NCBI RefSeq assembly: GCF_004114935.1
Contig: NZ_CP022221.1
Coordinates: 1,178,001-1,242,000 of the forward strand
Origin: Bradyrhizobium zhanjiangense
Lineage (GTDB): Bacteria; Pseudomonadota; Alphaproteobacteria; Rhizobiales; Xanthobacteraceae
Direction of reading: 5' to 3'
Length of the DNA stretch: 64,000 bases
This document shows positions 18,140-26,390 of this stretch, piece by piece. Every line of letters starts with the position of its first letter. Position 1 is the stretch's first letter. The position numbers were made by a program, and so were the translations under genes. The notes beneath the pieces are model-generated. The model did not search any database. It was not told the DNA's origin and saw nothing but the letters and a program-made list of their open reading frames with translations.

Positions 18140-18831
18140 ATTGGGGACACGCGAGCCCGGCGCTTGGCTGGCTCTGGCTCGCGCTTGTTGCGAGCGGTCT
18201 CTATCACGGGATCAATCCGGGGATGGGATGGCCGCTCGCCGTTTCGGCCGGGCTCCTGGACAAGAGCCCCCGCGCGCTCTTCCGTGCATTGTTGGCTCTG
18301 GCGGCCGGACATCTCCTGGCAACGCTTCTCGTTCTGCTGCCATTCGCGCTGCTGCTCGTGCTGGCCGAGTGGCAGCGTTCGATCCAGATCGGTGCGAGCC
18401 TTCTCGTCATCGGCTTTGGCGTCTATCGGCTGATCGAGCGGCGTCATCCGCGCGCGCTGGCCCGAATTCCGCCAACGCAATTGGCGCTCTGGTCATTTGC
18501 CGTTGCCATTGCTCACGGCGCCGCCTTGATGCTAGTGCCGATCTATCTCGGTCTCTGCCAGGCCTTCGAACTCGATGCCGGCCATGAGGCCGCCGGCGCG
18601 CTAATGAAGGCAAGTCTTGTGAAGACAAGTCTTGGGATGGCGGTGCTGGTGTCACTGGTGCACGTTGCCGCCATGATCGGCGCGGGCGGATGTCTGGCGT
18701 GGCTGGTCTACCGCTATCTCGGATTGAGGTTTGTCTCGCGAAACTGGTTCAATCTGGATCTGATCTGGGCGACCAGCCTCATCGTGGTTGGCGTCGTGGC
18801 GCTCGCCTTCAATCTGTCGAGCCGGCAGTGA
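18103..18831 (+). CDS. integral membrane protein coupled to methanethiol oxidase
   Basis: A 242-residue protein starting at TTG 18103, with GGAGGG a few bases upstream (18091–18096), inside the 3' end of the SBP56 gene. About six or seven TM helices are visible (about 16–36, 63–90, 95–112, 128–152, 175–205 and 218–237). The first contains a striking LYHGINPGMGWPLAVSAGL segment; other intramembrane histidines occur in LAAGHLL, AIAHGAAL and LVHVAAM. Spaced membrane histidines suggest metal handling or transport, loosely like NicO/HupE permeases, but no family is firmly recognised. The overlap with the oxidase gene suggests a shared function. Confidence 0.7.
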   Translation: MFDGLLLLPVGLDWGHASPALGWLWLALVASGLYHGINPGMGWPLAVSAGLLDKSPRALFRALLALAAGHLLATLLVLLPFALLLVLAEWQRSIQIGASLLVIGFGVYRLIERRHPRALARIPPTQLALWSFAVAIAHGAALMLVPIYLGLCQAFELDAGHEAAGALMKASLVKTSLGMAVLVSLVHVAAMIGAGGCLAWLVYRYLGLRFVSRNWFNLDLIWATSLIVVGVVALAFNLSSRQ

Positions 18832-18878
18832 CAAAAGCGGAATGGCGTTAGGTTGAATCGATTGCCGCGGGTGGTTCA

Positions 18879-18925
18879 CCTCTCCCGCTTGCGGGAGAGG
18901 TCGGCGCGAAGCGCCGGGTGAGGGC
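18879..18925. repeat. intergenic hairpin repeat (CCTCTCCCGC type)
   Basis: CCTCTCCCGC (18879–18888) and GCGGGAGAGG (18891–18900) form a 10-bp stem with a 2-nt loop, followed by GGCGCGAAGCGCC and GGGTGAGGG. Similar units occur at 33380–33515 and 51522–51630. It lies between the convergent membrane-protein and DUF1045 genes and could serve as a terminator. Confidence 0.6.
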
Positions 18926-19033
18926 TTTCTCCTCTTGGGGATTGCCCCATCGCGGAGACACCTTCTCCCCAACCCTCTCCAGAGGGAGTGCACCTCGCTC
19001 GTTGCAACGATCAATGCCTCATCCCATCAAGCT

Positions 19034-19732
19034 TTATCGCGCCAAAGCCCACTCGCCGACGATGCGGAAGCGAGCCTTGGGATCATCCTGCTTGAACAGC
19101 GCGATCCGATCTATCGTCAGCGCATCAAGCTTCAACGTCGCAAACCTCCTCCGCAGCATCTCCAGAATCGGCCCGCGGCGCTCGGCGTCCAGCCGTCCCG
19201 TCAGCGTCATGTGGAAGCGGAATTCTTCCATGACGTAAGGGTAACCCCAGCGGTCGAGATAGTCGCGCTGCCGCTCGCTCAGCTTCTCAGGCCTGCGACG
19301 TGCGCGATCTTCCGCCGTCATCGCGGCGCGGAACGAGTCGAACTCGCGAGCGCAATCGGCGGCGAGCTGCTGGAGCGTGTGGACGGGCTCAGCCGGAATG
19401 ACGGCAATGAAGCAGCTGATGGAATCGACGACCGGTCGGATCGCCGGGATCGGCCGCGGCTTGCTGGCGAATGCCGCACAGGCTGCCGCAAGCTCGGCCT
19501 CGGTCCTGCCGGCCGCCAGCGTCATCGGCGCCTTCAGCGTGCCGTGGAAGCCGTATTTGCGGGGATCGGCGGTGACGTCGCGCCAGTCGGCCGCGACATG
19601 CAGTGCCTCGCGCGGAAACGGCACCTCGTCGCTGGTGTAGGCATCGTAGCCGAGCAGCTCGGCGCCAAAGCGGGAGAGGGCGCTGTCGGCGCCGGCGGCA
19701 AAATAGATCGCGTAGCGGAGAAAACCTGTCAT
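19034..19732 (-). CDS. DUF1045 phosphonate-locus protein (2H phosphoesterase fold)
   Basis: A 232-residue protein of the DUF1045 family, which is found almost only in phosphonate operons. It carries the two H-x-T-L motifs of 2H phosphoesterases: YGFHGTLKAPM near residue 63 and FRFHMTLTGRL near 175. Such enzymes open cyclic phosphates. C-P lyase leaves 5-phosphoribosyl 1,2-cyclic phosphate, normally opened by PhnP; no PhnP is present in this locus, so this protein is the obvious candidate to replace it. It is the last gene of the minus-strand unit, 18 nt after the phnM paralogue. The substrate assignment is inference. Confidence 0.82.
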   Translation of the reverse strand: MTGFLRYAIYFAAGADSALSRFGAELLGYDAYTSDEVPFPREALHVAADWRDVTADPRKYGFHGTLKAPMTLAAGRTEAELAAACAAFASKPRPIPAIRPVVDSISCFIAVIPAEPVHTLQQLAADCAREFDSFRAAMTAEDRARRRPEKLSERQRDYLDRWGYPYVMEEFRFHMTLTGRLDAERRGPILEMLRRRFATLKLDALTIDRIALFKQDDPKARFRIVGEWALAR

Positions 19733-19750
19733 TGCCTCAGCATAGCCAAT

Positions 19751-20944
19751 TCATGCCGCAACGACAGTCTCGCGTGGCATCGCCGCCGCTGTGAGCAGCC
19801 GCGTCGCATCGGTGAGATGCACGAGCTTGCCGCCTGATATCACGGCGATCAGCCGCGGCCGCAGCTGCACGCTATCGTCGACCAAAAGAATGTCGGCGCG
19901 GCGTCCTTCCGCGAGGATGCCGCGATCGGTGAGGCCGGTTGCACGGGCAGGCCCGGCAGAGACCAAATCCCAGGCCTTCTCCAGCGGCAGCAGGCCGTCG
20001 GCGGCGAGCCGGAATGCGGCCAGCAGCTGTGCGGGATAGTAATAGTCCGACGCCAGCACCGAGCAGAGGCCCTTGGCGATCATGTCCGACGCCCTGGTCC
20101 AGCCGGTGTGGCTGCCGCCGCGCACGACGTTCGGCGCGCCATAGACGATGGCATCGCCGTGGCTTGCTGCCGCCCGCGCCGTCTCCGCGTTGATCGGAAA
20201 CTCGGCAATCATCGCACCGAGCTCGCGAAACTCCTGGCGCATCGCCGGCGTCGCGTCGTCATGCGAGAGCATCCGCACCCCGGCAGCGCGGGCCGTAGCG
20301 GCGAGCCGCGACACGGAGGCTGGAACGTCGGCGGCGCGCGCCACCACACGTTCGACTAGCCGGTCAAACTCCTCGCTCGATAGCCCGGTGCGCTCCACCA
20401 TCCGGTTGCGCTTGCGAGGCTTGGCCATGTCGGCAACGGTGCCGTCCATGTGGTCATTGAAGGCGAACAGGTCGACGCGGCCTTCGGCGAGCCACTGGCT
20501 GATCTCGGCCTCGGCATCGAGATTGTAGGTCTCGTGTCGCAGATGGAAGCGGGTGTCGGCGGCGAATTGCGGACGCTGCCTCTCGATCGCCTCCATCAGG
20601 CCGCGCGCATTGTCGGCGCTGCGCAGGCCCGGCTCCCACGAGCAGGTCGTGGCGTGGAACACCGTGGTAATGCCGTTGCTGATCGCCTGGCGGTCGCTGT
20701 CGGCGAGCGCGACGTCGATCGGAAAATCGACGCCGGCGCGCGGCATCATCTGGCGCTCGAAGGCATCGCCATGCAGATCGACGATGCCGGGCAACACCAG
20801 CAGGTTGCGGGCGTCGATCGCCAGCCGCGCGCTGCCGCGAGAGGCATCGACCTGCGCGATATCAGTTCCGGACACGAGAAGTGAGGTTTCGACGAGCTCG
20901 GCGCCGATCAGGGCCCGGCCGCCTTCAAGGAAAATGTCTGTCAC
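19751..20944 (-). CDS. phnM: PhnM-type phosphonate triphosphohydrolase, first paralogue
   Basis: A 397-residue amidohydrolase-superfamily protein. PhnM removes pyrophosphate from alpha-D-ribose 1-methylphosphonate 5-triphosphate. Metal-site motifs are [15 protein letters not shown] near residue 57, FNDHMDGT near 168, [10 protein letters not shown] near 226, and [14 protein letters not shown] with LASDYYYP near 270–295. A second PhnM (30968–32125) lies in the main C-P lyase operon; the two are clearly diverged. The start codon overlaps the end of the upstream acyltransferase gene by 4 nt (ATGA), so translation is coupled. Confidence 0.88.
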   Translation of the reverse strand: MTDIFLEGGRALIGAELVETSLLVSGTDIAQVDASRGSARLAIDARNLLVLPGIVDLHGDAFERQMMPRAGVDFPIDVALADSDRQAISNGITTVFHATTCSWEPGLRSADNARGLMEAIERQRPQFAADTRFHLRHETYNLDAEAEISQWLAEGRVDLFAFNDHMDGTVADMAKPRKRNRMVERTGLSSEEFDRLVERVVARAADVPASVSRLAATARAAGVRMLSHDDATPAMRQEFRELGAMIAEFPINAETARAAASHGDAIVYGAPNVVRGGSHTGWTRASDMIAKGLCSVLASDYYYPAQLLAAFRLAADGLLPLEKAWDLVSAGPARATGLTDRGILAEGRRADILLVDDSVQLRPRLIAVISGGKLVHLTDATRLLTAAAMPRETVVAA

Positions 20945-21612
20945 GCGACCGCGCTTCGTTTGCTGGCAGGAGAACCGGTGAAAGAGCTCGCCCGTGCTTC
21001 GTATGTCGCGAGGAAATCTTCAATCCCGAGCCTGCGGAAATCGGGCAGCGCTTCACGCAATTTGTCGTGATCCCAGTCCCACCAGGCGAGCTTGGCGAGC
21101 CGTCCGGCGATCTCCTCCGAGAACCGTCGCCGCACGATGCGGGCCGGGTTGCCGGCGACGATGGTGTAGACCGGCACGTCCTTGGTGACGATCGCGCCGG
21201 CCGCGATCACCGCGCCGGTGCCGATGTTGCGGCCCGGCAGCACGATCGCGCCATGGCCGATCCAGACGTCGTGACCGATATGGACGTGATGCTGGCGCCG
21301 CCACTCGAAGAACTCGACATCGTCGCTCTCGCCTTCGAAGTAGGCGCTCGACCGATAGGTGAAGTGCGCCTGGGTCGCGCGGTGCATCGGATGATTGCCC
21401 GGATTGATCCGTGTCATCGCCGCGATCGAGCAGAATTTTCCGATGGTCGTGTAGGTGATCTGGGCGTCGTTGACGACATAGGAGTAATCGCCCATCGTCA
21501 CTTCATGCAGGATCGTGCGCGCGCCGACCTCGGTGTAGGCGCCGAGCCTGGCCTCGTGCAGCTTGGCCGAGGGATCGATGGTCGGCTGAATCGAAAGAGC
21601 TTTGGCGGCCAT
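20941..21612 (-). CDS. phosphonate-locus hexapeptide-repeat acyltransferase
   Basis: A 223-residue left-handed beta-helix protein of the chloramphenicol-acetyltransferase-like type. Hexapeptide coils run through [47 protein letters not shown]. The catalytic histidine region is [21 protein letters not shown] near residue 75. This subfamily is repeatedly found in phn operons, where it may do the job of PhnO, acetylating aminoalkylphosphonates. The ATG at 21612 gives the normal N-terminus; an upstream ATG at 21672 would read through the Pho boxes and is rejected. It is the first gene of a minus-strand unit with phnM and DUF1045. Confidence 0.85.
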   Translation of the reverse strand: MAAKALSIQPTIDPSAKLHEARLGAYTEVGARTILHEVTMGDYSYVVNDAQITYTTIGKFCSIAAMTRINPGNHPMHRATQAHFTYRSSAYFEGESDDVEFFEWRRQHHVHIGHDVWIGHGAIVLPGRNIGTGAVIAAGAIVTKDVPVYTIVAGNPARIVRRRFSEEIAGRLAKLAWWDWDHDKLREALPDFRRLGIEDFLATYEARASSFTGSPASKRSAVA

Positions 21613-21659
21613 GTCGTATCCGAAGCGCGAGGGCGGGGCGTTTCTCTTCGAGCGGCTTG

Positions 21660-21698
21660 ATGACAATGTCATGACGCGGCGATGACAGGGGATGACGT
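21660..21698 (-). promoter_or_regulatory. tandem Pho-box half-sites upstream of the acyltransferase–phnM–DUF1045 unit
   Basis: Read on the plus strand, ATGACAA (21660–21666), ATGACGC (21671–21677) and ATGACAG (21682–21688) repeat every 11 bp, and ATGACGT follows at 21692–21698 one base out of phase. On the minus strand these are (C/T)(T/C)GTCAT-type units spaced 7+4+7, the PhoB pattern, placed 48–86 nt upstream of the acyltransferase start. Confidence 0.7.
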
Positions 21699-21725
21699 GT
21701 GTTGGATCGCCGCACCGCAACGCGG

Positions 21726-21743
21726 ATGTCACACAAGTGTTAA
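21726..21743 (+). promoter_or_regulatory. candidate Pho box upstream of phnC
   Basis: ATGTCAC (21726–21732) and GTGTTAA (21737–21743) are separated by 4 nt, matching two PhoB half-sites in the phnC direction about 44 nt before its start. It is weaker than the minus-strand array. A CTCCAG/CTGGAG hairpin at 21764–21780 lies between it and the start codon and includes the probable ribosome site. Confidence 0.45.
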
Positions 21744-21786
21744 GCGCCGGCGTTAGCGGTGGGCTCCAGTTAATCTGGAGCGCTGC

Positions 21787-22596
21787 ATGCTGGTGGTGGA
21801 AGGTCTGACGTGTCGCTTCGGCGCAAAAGCCGCGGTGGACGACGCTTCGTTTCAAGTCTCCCCCGGCGGCTTCGTCGGTGTGATCGGACGGTCCGGCGCC
21901 GGCAAGTCGACCCTGCTGCGGACCATCAACCGCCTGGTGACGCCGACTGAGGGGCGCATCCTGTTCGACGGCGTCGACGTCACCGCGCTGCGCGGCAAGG
22001 AGTTGCGGCAGTGGCGGGCGCGTTCGGCGATGATCTTCCAGCAGTTCAACCTGGTCGGCCGGCTCGATGTTCTCACCAACGTCCTGATGGGCCGCCTCGC
22101 GACGATGCCGGCCTGGCGCTCGCTGTCGCAGCTCTGGCCCGAGCAGGACAAGGCTCTGGCGATGTCTGCGCTGGAGCAGTTCGATATCGCCGCGCTCGCC
22201 GCCCAACGCGCGGACCAGCTCTCCGGCGGCCAGCAGCAGCGCGTGGCGATCGCCCGCGCGCTGGTGCAGCAGCCCGATATCATCCTCGCCGACGAGCCGA
22301 TCGCCTCGCTCGATCCGCGCAACACCAAGATTGTGATGGATGCGCTGCTGCGCATCAACAAGCATTTCGGCATTACGGTGCTTTGCAATCTGCATTCGCT
22401 CGACCTGGCGCGCAGCTATTGCGACCGCCTGATCGGCATGGCCGCGGGCCGCGTGGTGTTCGACGGCGCGCCGTCCGCGCTGACCGATCGCGTGGCGCGC
22501 GAGCTCTACGATCTCGAAGCCGCCGACGTCATGGGCGGCCTGCCTCTCCCGGCGCCCGAGGGCGTTCCGGCGCTCGGGACGGCCGCAGCGGCCTGA
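21787..22596 (+). CDS. phnC: phosphonate ABC transporter ATP-binding protein
   Basis: A 269-residue cytoplasmic ATPase that powers phosphonate import with PhnD and PhnE. Walker A is GRSGAGKST near residue 37, the Q-loop [22 protein letters not shown] near 80, the signature [13 protein letters not shown] near 146, and Walker [13 protein letters not shown] near 169. The [12 protein letters not shown] and NVLMGRL segments are typical of PhnC. It is the first gene of phnCDEE, divergent from the acyltransferase unit across a gap with Pho-box repeats, so phosphate starvation should induce it. Confidence 0.92.
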   Translation: MLVVEGLTCRFGAKAAVDDASFQVSPGGFVGVIGRSGAGKSTLLRTINRLVTPTEGRILFDGVDVTALRGKELRQWRARSAMIFQQFNLVGRLDVLTNVLMGRLATMPAWRSLSQLWPEQDKALAMSALEQFDIAALAAQRADQLSGGQQQRVAIARALVQQPDIILADEPIASLDPRNTKIVMDALLRINKHFGITVLCNLHSLDLARSYCDRLIGMAAGRVVFDGAPSALTDRVARELYDLEAADVMGGLPLPAPEGVPALGTAAAA

Positions 22597-22656
22597 GCCT
22601 CGCCTATTTAGTTCAAGTCTTTGCCTCAACCGACCTCAACCGATGAAGAGGGTAAC

Positions 22657-23592
22657 ATGATCACTCGCAGATTAATCCTCGCCGGCGCCGCGGCGCTAGC
22701 GTTCACGACCTCCGCCTCCGCGGACGACTGGAAAACCAAATATCCCGAATTGACCTTCGCGGTCGTGCCGGCGGAGAACGCCTCCGGCGTCACCGAGCGC
22801 TGGGCGCCGTTCATGACCTATCTCTCCAAGGAATTGGGCGTGAAGGTCACGCTGCGCATCGCCAACGACTATGCCGCCGTCATCGAAGGCCAGCGCGCCG
22901 GCAACATCCATATCGCGAGCTACGGCTCGGCCTCGTTCGCGCGCGCACGCCTGACCGGCGTCAAGACCGATGCCTTCGCCAACGACATCAACGCCGACGG
23001 TTCGACCGGCTACTACTCCGTGTTCTTCGTCAAGGCGAGCAGCGCCTACAAGAAGATCGACGACCTCAAGGGCAAGAATCTCGGCCTCGTCGATCCGAAC
23101 TCGACTTCCGGCAACAATGTGCCGCGCTTCGAGCTCGACAAGATGGGCATCCACGATGCCGACAGCTATTTCAGCAAGGTCGTCTTCACCGGCAGCCACG
23201 AGAACGCGATGCTGGCGCTGGCGCAGGGCACGGTCGACGTTGCCGCCAACCAGTGGACCAGCGATGACGATTCGACGCTGGCGCAGATGCTGACCAAGGG
23301 CATGCTGAAGAGTGCCGATGGTTCGGCGATGAAGAAGGACGATTTCCGCATCATTCACAAGTCGGCGCCGATCATCAACGGCCCCTACGCCTACAACTCG
23401 GATCTCCCGGAAGATGCCAAGGCCGCCATCGCCAAGGCGTTCTTCGACGCGCCGAGCAAGGACAAGGCGGCATTCGACCGTCTCTCCGACGGCCAGAAGA
23501 AGGGTTTTCATCCCGCCACCACCAAGGACTGGGATGGCACGATCGAGCTGATCAAGTTCGTCGATGCGCTGCGTAAGAAGAAGGCGTCCTGA
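22657..23592 (+). CDS. phnD: phosphonate ABC transporter substrate-binding protein
   Basis: A 311-residue periplasmic protein with a signal peptide (ITRRLILAGAAALAFTTSASA, cleavage near residue 22). The body has the PhnD pattern: LTFAVVPAENASGVTERWAPFMTYLSKELG, IASYGSASFARA and the VDPNSTSGNNVPRFELDKMG phosphonate-binding loop. The protein starts at the ATG at 22657, after a GAAGAGGG ribosome site. It captures alkylphosphonates for PhnC/PhnE. A strong hairpin follows the gene (23611–23634), which would make PhnD more abundant than the permeases. Confidence 0.92.
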   Translation: MITRRLILAGAAALAFTTSASADDWKTKYPELTFAVVPAENASGVTERWAPFMTYLSKELGVKVTLRIANDYAAVIEGQRAGNIHIASYGSASFARARLTGVKTDAFANDINADGSTGYYSVFFVKASSAYKKIDDLKGKNLGLVDPNSTSGNNVPRFELDKMGIHDADSYFSKVVFTGSHENAMLALAQGTVDVAANQWTSDDDSTLAQMLTKGMLKSADGSAMKKDDFRIIHKSAPIINGPYAYNSDLPEDAKAAIAKAFFDAPSKDKAAFDRLSDGQKKGFHPATTKDWDGTIELIKFVDALRKKKAS

Positions 23593-23610
23593 TCTCAGGA
23601 CGAGCTACTC

Positions 23611-23645
23611 GAGCCGGGTCGACGGACCCGGCTCTTTCTCTTTTT
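23611..23645 (+). terminator. intrinsic terminator/attenuator between phnD and phnE
   Basis: GAGCCGGGTC (23611–23620) and GACCCGGCTC (23625–23634) form a perfect 10-bp stem with a 4-nt loop, followed by TTTCTCTTTTTT. Placed inside the operon, it should partly stop transcription after phnD. Confidence 0.75.
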
Positions 23646-23684
23646 ACAGGCTACTCTCTCTTACAGGCCATTCTCCCTGACAAG

Positions 23685-24569
23685 ATGACCGTCGCGGTTT
23701 CGATCCTCCCCGAGCAGCAGCTTGCCGTGCTCAACGCCGCCTATCGCCAGGCGGTCGCGCGCAGGCGATGGCGTCTCCTGTTGGGAGCCGGTATCTTTGG
23801 CGCAGCGCTGGTTCTTGCCGCGATCGGCGCCGAAGTAAATTTGCGCACGCTGTTCACCTATTTCGGCAACTTCATCAGCTATTTCGACCGCATCCTCACA
23901 CTCGACAGCGGCCAGCGGGTCTGGACCGATGTCGGCGAGTGGCTGTGGGGCTGGCGCAAATGGCTGAAGATGCTGGGCGAGACGCTGCTGATCTCCTATG
24001 TCGGCACGCTGATCGGCGCGACCTTCGCCTTTGCCCTGAATTTCTTCGCGGCGGAGAATACCTCGCCCGCGCCCTGGCTGCGCTTTGTCGTGCGTCGCCT
24101 GCTCGAATTCGCCCGCACCGTTCCCGGCATCGTGTTCGCGCTGGTGTTCGTCATCGCCTTCGGCCTAGGTCCGATGGCGGGCGTGCTCGCGATCGCGATC
24201 CATTCCACCGGCGCGCTCGGCAAGCTGTTCTCAGAGATCGTCGAGAATGCCGACATGAAGCCGGTCGAGGGAATCCGCTCGACCGGCGCGAGCTGGCTCT
24301 CCTGCATGCGCTTCGCCGTGGTGCCGCAGGTCACCGCGGGCTATGCCAGCTACGCGCTGCTGCGCTTCGAGATCAACGTCCGCGAAGCCTCTGTGATGGG
24401 TTTTGTCGGCGCCGGCGGCATCGGCCAGGAGCTGGTCGTCGCCATCCGCAAGTTCTACTACTCGGACGTCAGCGCCATCCTGCTCACCATCATCGTCACG
24501 GTCTTCATCATCGACATCACCACCGGCTGGCTGCGCGGCCGCCTGTTCGGCAAGGAGGCGCGGACGTGA
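23685..24569 (+). CDS. phnE: phosphonate ABC transporter permease, first subunit
   Basis: A 294-residue inner-membrane permease of the BPD type. After a cytoplasmic N-terminus come about six TM helices (for example RWRLLLGAGIFGAALVLAAIG and MLGETLLISYVGTLIGATFAFALNFF). The EAA loop that contacts PhnC is in VEGIRSTGASWLSCMRFAVVPQV near residue 190, and GFVGAGGIGQEL follows near 240. It overlaps the second permease gene by 4 nt (GTGA). A terminator-like hairpin lies just upstream, and its own ribosome site is weak, so it is probably made at low level. Confidence 0.9.
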   Translation: MTVAVSILPEQQLAVLNAAYRQAVARRRWRLLLGAGIFGAALVLAAIGAEVNLRTLFTYFGNFISYFDRILTLDSGQRVWTDVGEWLWGWRKWLKMLGETLLISYVGTLIGATFAFALNFFAAENTSPAPWLRFVVRRLLEFARTVPGIVFALVFVIAFGLGPMAGVLAIAIHSTGALGKLFSEIVENADMKPVEGIRSTGASWLSCMRFAVVPQVTAGYASYALLRFEINVREASVMGFVGAGGIGQELVVAIRKFYYSDVSAILLTIIVTVFIIDITTGWLRGRLFGKEART

Positions 24570-25414
24570 CGAAGCCGCACGAGGTCGACACGCGAGAGAT
24601 CCGCGCGCGCTACCCCGATGTGTTCGACCGGCCGGCCTCGGCGCGGCTTGCAACGCCCGCGATGATCGTCGCGGCGTTTGCGATCCTCACTTACGGCCTG
24701 GTCGATCTCGACTTCGCGCCGTCGCGGTTCCTCGCCGGCCTCAGCCAGCTCGGCTGGATCAGCCTAATGATGATCCCGCCCGATCCCGGCTCCTCGCTGC
24801 CGGTCTATCTGAAAGCGCTGGGCGAGACGCTGTCGATCGCGCTGCTGGGCACGACGCTCGCCGCCCTGTTCGCGCTGCCGGTCAGCCTGCTGGCCGCGCG
24901 CAACGTGGTGCCGTCAATCATCCTGCGCTTCCCGGTTCGCCGCTTCCTCGATTCGATCCGCGGCGTCGACACGCTGATCTGGGCGCTGGTGTGGATCAAT
25001 GTGGTCGGGCTCGGCCCATTCGCCGGCGTGCTTGCCATCGCCGTGTCGGATTTCGGCGCCTTTGGAAAACTGTTCTCGGAGGCGATCGAGGGCGCCGACC
25101 AGAGGCAGGTCGAAGGCATCCGCGCCTCCGGCGGCAGCGCGCTGCACGAGATCCGCTTCGGGCTGCTGCCGCAGGTGTTGCCCGTGATCGCCGGCCAGGT
25201 GCTCTACTTCATCGAATCCAACACGCGCTCGGCCACCATCATCGGCATCGTCGGTGCCGGCGGCATCGGCCTCCAGCTCGCCGAGCAGATCCGCGTGCTG
25301 GAATGGCAGAAGGTGTCGTTCCTTATCCTGATGATTTTGATTGCGGTTGCTGCGATCGATTTCATCTCGGGCAAGCTGCGCTTTGCGATTATCGGGCGAA
25401 GGGCTGTCGCTTAA
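24566..25414 (+). CDS. phnE: phosphonate ABC transporter permease, second subunit
   Basis: A 282-residue permease beginning at the GTG that overlaps the stop of the first phnE. It has the DTREIRARYPDVFDRP N-terminal tail typical of the second PhnE, then TM helices, a DSIRGVDTLIWALVWINVVGLGPFAG segment, the EAA loop VEGIRASGGSALHEIRFGLLPQV near residue 175, and GIVGAGGIGLQL near 226. The two PhnE proteins should form the heterodimeric channel of the importer. It is the last gene of the unit, followed by a large inverted repeat. Confidence 0.9.
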   Translation: MTKPHEVDTREIRARYPDVFDRPASARLATPAMIVAAFAILTYGLVDLDFAPSRFLAGLSQLGWISLMMIPPDPGSSLPVYLKALGETLSIALLGTTLAALFALPVSLLAARNVVPSIILRFPVRRFLDSIRGVDTLIWALVWINVVGLGPFAGVLAIAVSDFGAFGKLFSEAIEGADQRQVEGIRASGGSALHEIRFGLLPQVLPVIAGQVLYFIESNTRSATIIGIVGAGGIGLQLAEQIRVLEWQKVSFLILMILIAVAAIDFISGKLRFAIIGRRAVA

Positions 25415-25423
25415 TCACCGCTG

Positions 25424-25518
25424 CCGTAGGGTGGGCAAAGCGAAGCGTGCCCACCGCTTCTCGCGAATCTTGGAAAGATGGTGGGCACGGCGCAAGTGCG
25501 CCTTTGCCCACCCTACGG
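25424..25518. repeat. 17-bp inverted repeat between phnE and phnF, probable two-way terminator
   Basis: CCGTAGGGTGGGCAAAG (25424–25440) and CTTTGCCCACCCTACGG (25502–25518) are exact inverse copies, with further internal pairing (GTGGGCAC). It lies between the convergent phnE and phnF genes. It has the look of a mobile palindromic repeat that now serves as a terminator. Confidence 0.7.
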
Positions 25519-25546
25519 CTCCGGTTTCGCGGAGAGAGCTCCGCTG

Positions 25547-26275
25547 CTACGACTCCACCAGAAACTCCACCCGCTCCGCCGCGAACCGCGAATGCTTCGT
25601 CACCAGCGGCTTGCCGTCAAGAGCGTGGTCGGTCGCATCGACCACCAGGATCGGACGTCCCAGCGCAAGATCGAGCCGGGCGGCGTCGGTCGCGTCGACG
25701 ATGCCGGCGGTGATCCGGGTCGCGCCGCGGCGGTAGTCGCGAATGCCGTAGTGCTCGAGCAACTTCGTCATCGAGCGCGTCGTGGCGAACACGGCGCCTG
25801 CGCCCGGAAACAATTCCGCCGACAGCCAGGTGGTGGAGACGCAGATCGGCGTGCGGTCGGCGAGGCGGATCGCCTCGATCCGTACCAGCGGCGCACCGGT
25901 CTTCAAACCCAGTTCGCGCGCCAGCTCCCGGGTCGCGACGTCATCGGAAGCTTCGATCAGTTGGCCACGCGGCTCGCGGCCGCCGGCGCCGACGATCTCG
26001 GAGAAGCGCGTGCGCGAGCGCAGCGGATAGGCGAGCTTCTGCGCCTCGACATAGGTCCCGCTGCCGCGCTCGGCGCGCACGAGGCCGCGCTCGGCAAGCG
26101 CGGCCAGCGCGCGCCGCACGGTGTGGCGATTCACGCGGTAGGTTTCGGCGATCTCCATCTCGCCCGGCAGTTTGTCGCCGGCGGCAAAGCGGCCGTCGGC
26201 GATGCCGCGCTCGATGCCGTCGGCGACGAGGCGCCACAGCGCGACGCCCGACGATGCAGTGTCTTGCATGCTCAT
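25547..26275 (-). CDS. phnF: phosphonate utilisation transcriptional regulator
   Basis: A 242-residue GntR-family repressor of the HutC/PhnF type. The winged helix covers residues about 12–78 (LPGEMEIAETYRVNRHTVRRALAALAERGLVRAERGSGTYV). The UTRA ligand domain runs from about 95 to 235. It is divergent from phnG; the 26-bp palindrome at 26341–26366 between them is its likely operator. PhnF should sense a phosphonate or phosphate-related ligand and act on top of PhoB control of the C-P lyase operon. Confidence 0.9.
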   Translation of the reverse strand: MSMQDTASSGVALWRLVADGIERGIADGRFAAGDKLPGEMEIAETYRVNRHTVRRALAALAERGLVRAERGSGTYVEAQKLAYPLRSRTRFSEIVGAGGREPRGQLIEASDDVATRELARELGLKTGAPLVRIEAIRLADRTPICVSTTWLSAELFPGAGAVFATTRSMTKLLEHYGIRDYRRGATRITAGIVDATDAARLDLALGRPILVVDATDHALDGKPLVTKHSRFAAERVEFLVES

Positions 26276-26297
26276 ATCGCCGGTCAGCCTAGCCCAG

Positions 26298-26326
26298 AAA
26301 TCACGCCTTTGTCACGAAACAGTCAT
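26298..26326 (+). promoter_or_regulatory. candidate Pho box upstream of phnG
   Basis: TTGTCAC (26309–26315) and CAGTCAT (26320–26326), 4 nt apart, match PhoB half-sites, and a weaker AAATCAC lies 11 bp upstream at 26298–26304. The array is 65–93 nt before the phnG start, in the correct direction, just upstream of the phnF–phnG palindrome. Confidence 0.6.
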
Positions 26327-26340
26327 GGCGCTCCACTATG

Positions 26341-26366
26341 AAGTTGTCTAGTATCATAGACAACTT
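26341..26366. promoter_or_regulatory. 26-bp palindrome, probable PhnF operator
   Basis: AAGTTGTCTA (26341–26350) and TAGACAACTT (26357–26366) form a perfect 10-bp inverted repeat with a 6-bp spacer in the phnF–phnG divergent gap. The symmetry, size and place fit a GntR/HutC-type operator controlling both genes. Confidence 0.7.
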
Positions 26367-26390
26367 AGAATCGGCAAGATCGGTGAACCG

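Noticed and set aside
21613..21672. Upstream ATG at 21672 extending the acyltransferase by 20 codons
   Set aside because: It lies within the Pho-box array, and the extension ([15 protein letters not shown]) has no family character.
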